NCBI GenBank assembly: GCA_024231955.1
Contig: JAAEPZ010001024.1
Location: 310,001 to 374,000 of the forward strand
DNA length: 64,000 nucleotides
Reading direction: 5' to 3'
From: a bacterium
GTDB taxonomy: Bacteria; Krumholzibacteriota; Krumholzibacteriia; JACNKJ01
Positions 16,282-24,474 of this stretch are shown piece by piece (position 1 is the first letter of the stretch; every line of letters starts with the position of its first letter). Under the pieces are notes generated by a model, which was not told the DNA's origin, did not search any database, and saw only the letters and a list, made by a program, of their open reading frames with translations. A program made the position numbers and the translations under genes.

Positions 16282-19206
16282 ATGATTGATTCGAAACAGA
16301 TGCCGAAGCCCTCCTCCCGGATTGCGATGACGGTCAGGTACATCATCGCACTCGGACTGGTCGCCGTAATGATAACGGTCGGCCTGTTGGTCATGCGCAG
16401 ATCCTACCAAACAGTCGAAGGTGATGCCGCGGCAATCAATATCGCCGGCAGGCAACGGATGCTGTCACAGGTAATCGCCAAGGGGGTTTTGACCCTGGCA
16501 AGCGAGCAGGACAATGATGAGCGAGCCAGGATCGGCAGCACTCTCAGGATCAACACCGATTCCTTTTCGACCGTTCAACGGATACTGCAGAGCGGAAAGC
16601 CGGAGAGAGGAGTGCCGGCAATTGAAGACGATCACATACTGCAGCTGTTCACCGACCTTAATGCATTAGTCGATGAGATTATCGAGATATCGCAATTGGT
16701 GCTCAACGAGGATAGATCACCCACGGAGATGGAGGTCGCCTCCATCCTGAAGGTTTCCGACATATTCCTGCCGCAGATGAACATCATCGTGAATTCCATG
16801 GAGAATAACGCTCGGATCAGAATCGTGAATATCAGACGTAATGCCCAAATGCTCTGGATCATTACTTTGCTGATTCTGCTCCTGGACGGCATCGTGATAT
16901 TCCGCCCCCAAACGAACTCATTGTGTTCTGCATCAGCGGAATTGGTTCGTCGGAACACCAAACTTGACGACCTGCTGGATGTATTGAGGAGCAACCAGCA
17001 AGCACTGGAGATTAATCAGGGACGGCTGAAATCCGACGCTCTTCGCCGTGAGGCTCTCAACACCTTACAGAAGTTGGCCGCCACCGCATCCAGCACTCCG
17101 CTGTTCCTTTCGGAATCCCTCTCCATGCTGATGGGATTCGATTTTCTGGGAATTCTGAATCAGGGAGCGGCTCTCATTGTCGAGGGAAATCCACCGGTAC
17201 TCGTGCGCAAGGCGGAGATCAATCTATCCAAACCGGTGCGGGAGAGTTGCGCCCGTGTGGAGTTGGGGCAATGCCTATGCGGGCAGGCTGCCGTCAACGG
17301 TCAGTTGCTCTTCAAGTCGACGGTCGACAGTGATCATCACAAGATATTCCCGGAGACGGAACCGCATGGTCATTACATTGTCCCCATTAAGGATCGGGGT
17401 ACGATTCTGGGGGTACTGGCCCTGTACATGAAACCGAACACGGTTAGAATCGACGAGAACGAAAAACTCCTCGAATCGGCTGCGAGCATCATGGCCGCCA
17501 CGCTCCTGCGGATCAGGTTTCAGGAGGACCTCATATCCAGCGCCGACGAGACCCGGCGGGCCCTTTTCCGTGAGAACTCCGCAATAGGCGAATTGGCGTC
17601 GGCGATTGCGGACATGGAGCAGGCCAAGGAGGAGGCGGAAAACGCCAACCTCTCCAAGAGCGAATTTCTGGCCAACATGAGTCATGAAATCCGCACCCCA
17701 ATGAACGGCATTCTGGGCATGACGGAACTTTTGCGCGGCACTGAGCTGGACTCCGAACAGCGGGAGTATGTCAGCACGGTACACACCAGTGCCGACTCCC
17801 TGCTGGCGATCATCAACGACATCCTCGACTTCTCGAAGATCGAAGCCGGTAAACTCGAACTCGAGCGTGTACCTTGTGATGTTGGTTCGGTCATCGAAGA
17901 CGTCGGTGATCTGCTGGCCCTGAAGACCTGCGAAAAGGGTCTCGCCCTCATCATCGATCTTGATCCCGCGCTGCCCGACAACCTGCTGGGTGATCCTGTC
18001 CGCGTGCGCCAGGCCATCATCAATCTGGTGGGCAACGCGATCAAGTTCACCTCCGAGGGTGAGATCGTGGTGAAAGCCACATGCGAGCATAGCGACAGCC
18101 GGACGGTCAAGATCAAGGTCAGCATCCGCGATACAGGCATCGGCATCTCGCCTAGCGCCCAGGCGCGGCTATTCGATCCTTTCATGCAGGCCGACACCTC
18201 GACCACGCGCAATTTCGGCGGTACCGGTCTGGGACTGTCCATCTGCCGCTTGCTTGCCGATCTGATGGGCGGCGACATAGGCGTGGAAAGTGTCCTCGGT
18301 GAGGGCACCACATTCTGGATCACGATGGTGCTGGATGTGGATCAGGCGGCGGTTGCCACATCCACCTCCGAGCCTGCTCCCGATCTGTCCGATTGGCAAG
18401 CTCTGGTTTGTCACGGCAATGCCGCTACGGCAGAGCACCTGGCGAATCTGCTCCAAAGCTGGCAGGCGACCGTGGATGTTTTCTCACGACCACGCGAGGC
18501 CATGACGAACTTCTCGTCCAGAGGTCCCGGCAACCGCAATCAATTGATCTTATTTGTGGCCGATGAGATTGTGCTGGCGGACCCCTTGACCTGGCTGGCC
18601 ATAGCCGAGGCCGGCATCAACATCTATGTGTTGACTGAACTGGGCGTCAGGCGGGAAAGGTCTCAGGATTTGGAAGCCGCGCTGACCGGTCGGATCTCCC
18701 TACCGATAAAACAGCAGGCTTTGGCGGCGGATCTGTCCAGCATGGCCGCGGGTGAGATTCGCAAGCCTCTCGGAGAGATCAGTATCGAAACGCCGTCCTG
18801 GCAGGACCGGGTGGATTTGCAGAGCATGCGGGTGCTTGTTGCCGAGGACAACACGATCAACCAGAAAGTTGCCCGCCGGTTTCTGAGCAAGATCGGTGTC
18901 GGATCGATTGAGATCGCCGAGAACGGCCTGATTGCGCTTGAGTCCCTGGCAAAGGCGGAATTCGACATCGTCCTGATGGATATTCAGATGCCTATCATGG
19001 GCGGTGAAGAGGCCATCGGTCTCATCAGAGAGGGCAGCCATGGAGTGCGCAACAAGGAGATCCCGATCGTTGCCCTTACCGCCAATGCCCTTGCCGGCGA
19101 CCGAGAGATCTATCTCAAGGCCGGCGCCAACGACTACTTGACGAAGCCGCTCAAGGCCGACGAGTTGGTCAAGACCCTGGAAAAGTGGTTGCCTGTCGGC
19201 ACATGA
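16282..19206 (+). CDS. PilJ-type hybrid sensor histidine kinase (PilJ-TM-GAF-HisKA-HATPase-REC)
   Basis: I place the start at ATG 16282 because AGGA sits 6 nt upstream; an in-frame ATG at 16201 lacks a ribosome binding site. The ~974-residue protein has a first membrane helix (YIIALGLVAVMITVGLLVM), a periplasmic PilJ/NarX-type domain with the IAGRQRMLSQ motif, and a second helix (LWIITLLILLLDGIVIF). A GAF domain follows (about 255-410), then HisKA with phospho-accepting His in NMSHEIRTPMNG (about 467), the ATPase motifs NLVGNAIKFT, DTGIGIS and GGTGLGLSI, a degenerate receiver (about 690-830) and an intact receiver with VLMDIQMP (Asp about 900) and the Lys in YLTKPL. PilJ domains in NarX-like kinases sense nitrate or nitrite. 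With the upstream hemerythrin this suggests an oxygen, nitric oxide or nitrate sensor; the output partner is not in the window. Confidence 0.88.
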   Translation: MIDSKQMPKPSSRIAMTVRYIIALGLVAVMITVGLLVMRRSYQTVEGDAAAINIAGRQRMLSQVIAKGVLTLASEQDNDERARIGSTLRINTDSFSTVQRILQSGKPERGVPAIEDDHILQLFTDLNALVDEIIEISQLVLNEDRSPTEMEVASILKVSDIFLPQMNIIVNSMENNARIRIVNIRRNAQMLWIITLLILLLDGIVIFRPQTNSLCSASAELVRRNTKLDDLLDVLRSNQQALEINQGRLKSDALRREALNTLQKLAATASSTPLFLSESLSMLMGFDFLGILNQGAALIVEGNPPVLVRKAEINLSKPVRESCARVELGQCLCGQAAVNGQLLFKSTVDSDHHKIFPETEPHGHYIVPIKDRGTILGVLALYMKPNTVRIDENEKLLESAASIMAATLLRIRFQEDLISSADETRRALFRENSAIGELASAIADMEQAKEEAENANLSKSEFLANMSHEIRTPMNGILGMTELLRGTELDSEQREYVSTVHTSADSLLAIINDILDFSKIEAGKLELERVPCDVGSVIEDVGDLLALKTCEKGLALIIDLDPALPDNLLGDPVRVRQAIINLVGNAIKFTSEGEIVVKATCEHSDSRTVKIKVSIRDTGIGISPSAQARLFDPFMQADTSTTRNFGGTGLGLSICRLLADLMGGDIGVESVLGEGTTFWITMVLDVDQAAVATSTSEPAPDLSDWQALVCHGNAATAEHLANLLQSWQATVDVFSRPREAMTNFSSRGPGNRNQLILFVADEIVLADPLTWLAIAEAGINIYVLTELGVRRERSQDLEAALTGRISLPIKQQALAADLSSMAAGEIRKPLGEISIETPSWQDRVDLQSMRVLVAEDNTINQKVARRFLSKIGVGSIEIAENGLIALESLAKAEFDIVLMDIQMPIMGGEEAIGLIREGSHGVRNKEIPIVALTANALAGDREIYLKAGANDYLTKPLKADELVKTLEKWLPVGT

Positions 19207-19226
19207 TTGACGACCGCCAAAGCGGA

Positions 19227-20669
19227 TCATCTCGACCGGACCCGCTCAACCCCCAACCGGAACTCAATCCCCCCAAACACAAAACTTTCATCCCCCTCGG
19301 CCGGGGGAGGGACGGATGGGTTCTCCTCGCCATCTCCCGAACTGCCCAGGTTGTCCAGCGGCGCGAGTTGCCGGAGCCCCACTTCGATCACCCAATCGGA
19401 GGGGAGGGGAAGTTGAGCGGTCAGATCCAGCCGCAGAAGGCGCGTCGCCGGCAGAGGTAGTGTGGCCCGATGATACTCATAGCCGAAGATGTGGGGCCAT
19501 ACGATCATCACCCTCTCCTTCCAGTCGACATGGCCGCCTCCCGCCAGCCACTGATGCCGCAGTTCGCAAGTCAGCCTGCCGTCTCCAGGCAAATCGAAAG
19601 TGCGGGCGGCGCCCACCGACCAGGTCAACAGCCGGTAGTGCAGTTCGTCCAGATCGTAGCGACTGTTGGTGAATATGTCCCAGAATGTGAAGGGCCAAAG
19701 TTTGACGAGACCATCGTCGACATGGGCAACCCGTTCGCCCTGACCAAGAAGAAGGCGCGTACGCTGAGGCAGGGGCAGACGCAGTTCCAGGGTATGCGTG
19801 TGCAGGTCAAGCCGGTCGAGACGCAGATAACGATTCCCGTCGGCGAACATGTTCAACCCGAGATACCCATGATCCAGTGTGGCGGCAAGCTGCGCATCCA
19901 GCACGGGCAGACGCCAGTCAAGATTCCCGCCGTACCGTTTCGCGAAGATCCGGTTGAAGTCCCCCCCGGCGCGTTCCAGATTGCAGTAGGTCACCTCGCG
20001 GCGGAGGGTCAACGACGGCCAGCCCTTTGCAGCCGAGCGAAAGCCAAACGCAAGACGCTCACCGCGCAACGGAAAATCAAAACGGAAACGCTTTCCCAAA
20101 AAAGCCTGCTCCAGTCGCCAGTCATGACTGACCGATCCCGCGTCGAGAACCAGCAGCCCCCGACCGGTGACGCGAACCAGCGACGCCGTGCCGTTCCAGG
20201 CGCGGGTACGTCCAAGCCCCAACTGCAACGCCCAGCGGCCCCGCTTCAGACCAGCGGTGAGATGCAGCCCATCGCCGTTGCGATCACCAACCAGACGGTC
20301 ATCATCCGAGTAGGTGTTCCGCTGCCGCAGTTCGGTGCAATTGCGGGATGCCACCAGCGAGATCCAGGCGTGGCGACGGGCGTGCAGCAGGTAGAGCCGT
20401 TTGCCGTAACTGCGGTAATCATGCAGTTCGTCCGCTTTACGGGAGCGGAGCAGCAGATCGAGATCGGTATCAACGCGCAGACGCGACAGGCGCTCAAAGC
20501 CCGGCGCGAACAGCTCCCTCGGCAGAGCGCCGGAATCCGTGGCCCGGGTGATGTCCTCGACCAGCAACTGCTCCCAGGAGGGGAAAAAGCGGAGGGACAG
20601 GCCGAAACAGGGGCCTGTCCCTCCAAACGTCAACAACAGACAGAGCGCGAAACTGAGCGCGTGGCGCAA
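19227..20669 (-). CDS. Predicted outer-membrane beta-barrel protein, unknown function
   Basis: A signal peptide (LSFALCLLLTFGGTGPCFG) starts the 480-residue protein. The rest is rich in alternating aromatic/hydrophobic and polar residues with many short strands (GRWALQLGLGRTRAW, GRGLLVLDAG, RLACELRHQWL-like segments), fitting a barrel. No family motif is recognised. The start is a TTG at 20669, only 3 nt after the stop of the lipoprotein gene upstream, so the two are coupled. The gene closes the minus-strand run that begins with the acyl-CoA dehydrogenase. It is convergent with the kinase gene, with a gap of 20 nt and no clear terminator. Confidence 0.6.
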   Translation of the reverse strand: MRHALSFALCLLLTFGGTGPCFGLSLRFFPSWEQLLVEDITRATDSGALPRELFAPGFERLSRLRVDTDLDLLLRSRKADELHDYRSYGKRLYLLHARRHAWISLVASRNCTELRQRNTYSDDDRLVGDRNGDGLHLTAGLKRGRWALQLGLGRTRAWNGTASLVRVTGRGLLVLDAGSVSHDWRLEQAFLGKRFRFDFPLRGERLAFGFRSAAKGWPSLTLRREVTYCNLERAGGDFNRIFAKRYGGNLDWRLPVLDAQLAATLDHGYLGLNMFADGNRYLRLDRLDLHTHTLELRLPLPQRTRLLLGQGERVAHVDDGLVKLWPFTFWDIFTNSRYDLDELHYRLLTWSVGAARTFDLPGDGRLTCELRHQWLAGGGHVDWKERVMIVWPHIFGYEYHRATLPLPATRLLRLDLTAQLPLPSDWVIEVGLRQLAPLDNLGSSGDGEENPSVPPPAEGDESFVFGGIEFRLGVERVRSR

Positions 20670-20672
20670 CCT

Positions 20673-22253
20673 CTATCGCCCTTCGGAATTGAAGTTCGAC
20701 CAGATCGTCTCCCACAACTCACGCGTCATGTCGGGATAGATGCCGCCCAGGGTGTAATCGGGGAAATAGGGCAGCACTTCACCCACATTGATAACACTGC
20801 CTTCGGGAGCGTCCAGGAAGTTCACGGGTAAATCGCTCATCTCCGTTCTCTCGAAGTACCTCCGCACATAGCCGATATTCTCGTAGGATATCACCTCGTC
20901 GCCATCCCAGAACTCGTAGGGATAATCCGGATTGCGAGCCCACATATTCGGCTCCTCCTCAGTGGTCTCAATCCACTCCTCTTCGGGTCGCGTCTCGTGG
21001 TAGGGGAGCAGCGTCTTGAAATCCGCAACGGGTGTGTTGAAGAAGGCCGACAGGTTGATGACGACATCGATCGGGACACCGTCAATCGTCTCTACCAGAT
21101 TGTACTCGTTCTGGAGGATGTCCTCGATCCAGTCGATGACATCGTTGATCGTGGTCCAGTCCTGCATGAAGTCGGGGTCACCCTCACCGGGATCGATCTC
21201 GGCGTTGAGATCTTCGAGATCGCCGATCATGATGATGTCATCATCCTGATCATCGCCCTCACCCTGAATCGAGGCGATACCGGCCTCCATGGTGGTCAAC
21301 ATGGCGAGCAGGTCATCGTGGGCCAATCCGAGTTCGGTCGCCCCGCTGTAGGGATCCTCCCACAGCGTCATGAACTCGCTGCCGGGTGTCAGCTGATGCA
21401 GGAACATCCGGGCGGCATCGATGCCGCCATCCAGTTCGGTTACATGGATATCCAGCGTATCGGGATCTTCGGCGGTCCCGGGCACTACCGTTGCCTCGCT
21501 GGTATGATGATCAGTCTCCAACCAGTCGTAGGTGCCATCCGGCCCGGCGATGTCGAAGTTGTAGGAAACCATCATCCGCATGGACGACCGCAGACCCAAC
21601 AGCATCGCCTTGAAGCAGTACACTTCGCCGAGATCAACCTCATGGGTCTCCTCACCGATAACGAATGTCTGCGAGAATCCGGTGTCGTCAAGGGCCAGAT
21701 CGACATGGCCGATAGCCGCAGTCAACGCGGGCATGATTGTGTTCCTGACCAGCAATTGTGTGCGGGGCACGGTGAGATCGGGAGGAATCTCCCGCACCTG
21801 GTTCACCATGAAGAGCGGAGTCTCGGCCAGAATCTGCAGATGGCGACCCTGTAAACCCCTCCGCAGCGGGTGCCCCAGACGTGGCGGATCGTCATTTTCA
21901 ATCGCCTTGATGTCGTCGATGAAGTCCCACAGGTCGCTGCTGTAAACCAGCTCGATGAAGTCGAGCGAACTGTGTCCCAGATTGGCCAGCCCGTGTGTAG
22001 CCTCCACTGCGGTAACAGAGGTAAAGCCGGCTCTGAATATGCTGAAATCGAGAGTGCGTATATACTCGTCGGGCTCTTCGAGATCCCGGCAGGCGGCCTC
22101 GATATCCATCAGAGTATCGGACAGGGCCATGAACCAGTATGCCGCTACCGAATCGGCGGCATCCGCTGGAATCAATTCCACCAACTCATCCTCGGTACAG
22201 CCAAGGAAAATGAAAAGGGGTATCAGAATCAAAACCGGAATCAGCTTCTTCAT
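20673..22253 (-). CDS. Large lipoprotein of unknown function
   Basis: The start at ATG 22253 follows GGAGGAG and opens a lipoprotein signal, MKKLIPVLILIPLFIFLGC, with the lipobox Cys at residue 19; the longer frame upstream has no such features. The 526-residue product is very acidic, with a tract of Gly/Asp/Glu near residues 330-360 (GEGDDQDDDIIMIGDLEDL) that could bind calcium. The C-terminal part contains EWIETTEEEPNMWARNPDYP and similar Trp/Tyr-rich stretches. No known domain is recognised. It is coupled to the barrel-like gene downstream, and the pair may act together at the outer membrane. Confidence 0.65.
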   Translation of the reverse strand: MKKLIPVLILIPLFIFLGCTEDELVELIPADAADSVAAYWFMALSDTLMDIEAACRDLEEPDEYIRTLDFSIFRAGFTSVTAVEATHGLANLGHSSLDFIELVYSSDLWDFIDDIKAIENDDPPRLGHPLRRGLQGRHLQILAETPLFMVNQVREIPPDLTVPRTQLLVRNTIMPALTAAIGHVDLALDDTGFSQTFVIGEETHEVDLGEVYCFKAMLLGLRSSMRMMVSYNFDIAGPDGTYDWLETDHHTSEATVVPGTAEDPDTLDIHVTELDGGIDAARMFLHQLTPGSEFMTLWEDPYSGATELGLAHDDLLAMLTTMEAGIASIQGEGDDQDDDIIMIGDLEDLNAEIDPGEGDPDFMQDWTTINDVIDWIEDILQNEYNLVETIDGVPIDVVINLSAFFNTPVADFKTLLPYHETRPEEEWIETTEEEPNMWARNPDYPYEFWDGDEVISYENIGYVRRYFERTEMSDLPVNFLDAPEGSVINVGEVLPYFPDYTLGGIYPDMTRELWETIWSNFNSEGR

Positions 22254-22345
22254 GTTCTCCTCCAGGGGTTCGGGGCAGAGGTACCTTCGGAGAACAGATG
22301 CAATATTCATACTAGTAGATCAACCGCAACAATGGCCGGGAAACG

Positions 22346-22379
22346 GCCGACAGAGGAGACGCTATGCCCCTCCGTCGGC
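22346..22379 (-). terminator. Hairpin between the selenoprotein and lipoprotein genes
   Basis: GCCGAC (22346-22351) and GTCGGC (22374-22379) pair, extended inward by GAGG/CCTC after one mismatch. The tail on the minus strand is only weakly T-rich, so this may be a partial terminator or a processing stem that lowers expression of the lipoprotein genes. Confidence 0.35.
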
Positions 22380-22390
22380 AAGAAAATTCA

Positions 22391-23662
22391 TTATAAGTTG
22401 GCGGGACGATTCAGCAAAGCCTCGACCATGATCTCCAGATTCTCCTCATCACCCTCCGCAAAGCCGAGGGTCTTGAAGATGGTGCGGCCGTCCCTGTCGA
22501 TGAACAGGGTCGTCGGTACGCCACTGACGCCATAGAGGCCATAGGTAACCTCTTTCGTGTCGAGCAGAATCGGCCAGTCCGCACCGTGCTCCTGCACCAT
22601 CTGCCGGGCCAGATCAGCCTGGTTCAGGCGTGTGTTGACCGAAAGCATCGCAAAGTCGGGATTCTCGATCTTCTTCGAAAGCGCCGCGAGATGTGGAAAC
22701 TCCACAACACAGCCTGGTCAAGTCGGGAAGAAGAAGTTAAGCAGTAACACCTTCCCGCCGAAATCCGACAACTTCACCGGTTTGCCGTCCAGATCATTCA
22801 ACTCGAAATCGGGCGCAGGTGTCGCCCTGGCCATCCGCGTGGCCCAGAGTCGATCATCGAACGCCTTCAGGTCGCCGCCCCGCTTCGTGAGAATCGCATC
22901 GGCCTTGGCCCGCAGTTCGGTATTGACGCAGGTGCCGAGCAGGTTCTCGATAAGGTCGAACATGGCATCCTCATCACCGGTCTTCTCGTAAACCGCCACT
23001 AGGTGAGTTGTGAATTCCGTGTCGGGTTCGGTCAGAAGAGCGACAGCGGCCTCCAGCGCCCGCTTCGCGCCGGGATAGTCGCCGCTCTTGTAGTATCCCC
23101 AACCGGCCGTATCGAGGTACATGGCCCTGCTGTCGGCATCGCCGAGTTCGGCCGCCCTGTCGCCCATCCTGGCGCCCAGCGCCGGGTCCCATTCGGGATC
23201 AACGATCAGCGTCCAGCCAATGGAGTTCAGCGTGCGGGCATCTTCTATACCGGCATCCCAGAACTCGTTGGCCACCGCGAGACCGGTTGTCTTGTCGCCG
23301 GCCTCCGCCGCTGCGTCGAACATGGCGCCATACAGCGAACCCTTGCAGATGTTGTCGGTCTCCCCTGGCAGCATGGTGCGCGCCCATGTATTCGCAGCGA
23401 CAGCATCGTTGTCGTGCTTGCCCCAGAATACTCCGCCGAGTATGCGGGGTCTCAGGTTCGATTGCGGAAAGTCCGCAAGAAAGGCCTCGGCCGCCTCAAG
23501 GCGCGCAGCCGGATCCTCGATACCCCGCATGGCCCGATAGGCCACCTCATCCGGAGCCGGGGCATCCGCCACTTGCGCCTCCTGTTCGCTCCGCTGGCCG
23601 CACCCGACCACCAGGGTCGCGGCGAGCATGAGCATCATCACTGTCCTGAAATGGATTTTCAT
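22391..23662 (-). CDS. Selenocysteine-containing TlpA/redoxin-like lipoprotein (in-frame TGA at 22718-22720)
   Basis: Reading the TGA as Sec gives one 423-residue protein. The N-terminus is a lipoprotein signal (MLMLAATLVVGCGQ), followed by about 250 residues of helical repeats and a TlpA/redoxin domain from about 285 (APDFELNDLDGKPVKLSDFG, then GKVLLLNFFF). The active site reads P-T-U-P-G-C (Sec315, Cys318) where relatives have CxxC, and the frame continues with VVEFPHLAALSKK and the cis-Pro motif GVSGVPTTLFID. A SECIS-like hairpin follows the TGA, and selD is in the same window. The start ATG at 23662 follows GGGAG. The protein is probably a periplasmic membrane-anchored thiol oxidoreductase or peroxidase. 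It lies 18 nt after the AIM24-like gene, so they form an operon. Conventional annotation would split it into a truncated protein and a 104-residue fragment. Confidence 0.9.
22692..22720 (-). promoter_or_regulatory. Bacterial SECIS element of the redoxin gene
   Basis: Directly after the TGA (22720-22718) the mRNA forms a perfect 6-bp stem TGTGGA/TCCACA (22706-22701 and 22697-22692) with loop GTT. The first loop base is a G 18 nt after the TGA, inside the 16-37 nt window known for bacterial SECIS elements, which also need a G at the start of the loop. Confidence 0.85.
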
Positions 23663-23680
23663 GGTTTCTCCCTGGTGAGA

Positions 23681-24451
23681 TCAATCTCCACTGATCAGAT
23701 CTTTGAGAATGTTGCCGCCCAGACCGGCAATACCCCGGCTTTCGCCTTTGCTGCCGCCTCTGGTTGCGCCGCTCGCCTTCACGATACGGTCGGCCAGACG
23801 ACTGAAAGGCAGCGTCTGCAGATAGACCTTGCCCGGTCCGCGCAGAACTGCGAAGAAGAGTCCCTCGCCGCCGAAGAGGGTGTTCTTGAAACCGCCGACG
23901 AACTGGATGTCGTAGTCCACACTCTCCTGGAACGCCACCAGACACCCCGTGTCGACCCGCAGCGATTCGCCTGGCGCCAAGGTGCGCTCCAGCACGGTGC
24001 CTCCGGCATGGACAAACGCCAAACCGTCACCCGACAGCTTCTGCAGGATGAAACCCTCGCCGCCAAACAGGCCGGAACCCAGTTTTTTGGTCAGGGCGAT
24101 GGAGATGTCGATCCCCCAGGCGCTGCACAGATAGGCGTCTTTCTGGCAGAGATAGGTACCCTCTTTTTCCAGATCTATCGGGATGATTTTTCCGGGATAG
24201 GGGGCTGCAAAAGCCACATCGCTCCGCCCCCTGCCCTTGTGCTCGAAGGTCGTGATGAAAAAGCTCTCACCCACGATGGCGCGCTTGAGCCCCTTGAGCA
24301 AACCACCCTCCGTGGAGGTTTCCATCGTGATGCCGTCCTCCATGTAGAGCATGGCACCGGCCTCGGCGTGAACCGCCTCATTGGGGTCGAGCGTGACTAC
24401 AACCGCCTGCATGTCATCGCCCTTGATTACGTAGTCAATTTCGTGTGTCAT
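23681..24451 (-). CDS. AIM24/TIGR00266 family protein
   Basis: The start at ATG 24451 is favoured by AAAGGA seven bases upstream. The 256 residues form the beta-rich tryptophan-RNA-binding-attenuator-like fold of the AIM24 family: MQAVVVTLDPNEAVHAEAGA, MLYMEDGITMET and GEGFILQKLSGDGLAFVHAGG recur as three similar segments, followed by the typical FQESVDYDIQFVGGFKN and GGEGLFFAVLRGPGKVYLQ. The biochemical role of this family in bacteria is unsettled; the yeast relative is a mitochondrial membrane-organising protein. The tail is Gly-rich (GGSKGESRGIAGLGGN). It lies between the acyl-CoA dehydrogenase and the selenoprotein in one operon (23-nt and 18-nt gaps). Confidence 0.85.
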   Translation of the reverse strand: MTHEIDYVIKGDDMQAVVVTLDPNEAVHAEAGAMLYMEDGITMETSTEGGLLKGLKRAIVGESFFITTFEHKGRGRSDVAFAAPYPGKIIPIDLEKEGTYLCQKDAYLCSAWGIDISIALTKKLGSGLFGGEGFILQKLSGDGLAFVHAGGTVLERTLAPGESLRVDTGCLVAFQESVDYDIQFVGGFKNTLFGGEGLFFAVLRGPGKVYLQTLPFSRLADRIVKASGATRGGSKGESRGIAGLGGNILKDLISGD

Positions 24452-24474
24452 TTTGGTCCTTTCCCACATGCCAA

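Noticed and set aside
22391..22705. A separate 104-residue thioredoxin-like gene after the lipoprotein
   Set aside because: Its frame is continuous with the upstream gene across a single TGA, and lacks its own ribosome binding site and active site; the joined reading with Sec explains both parts.
22718..22720. The TGA in the redoxin gene as a nonsense mutation (pseudogene)
   Set aside because: The TGA sits exactly at the active-site Cys position, a SECIS-like hairpin follows, and selD in the same window has the same pattern.
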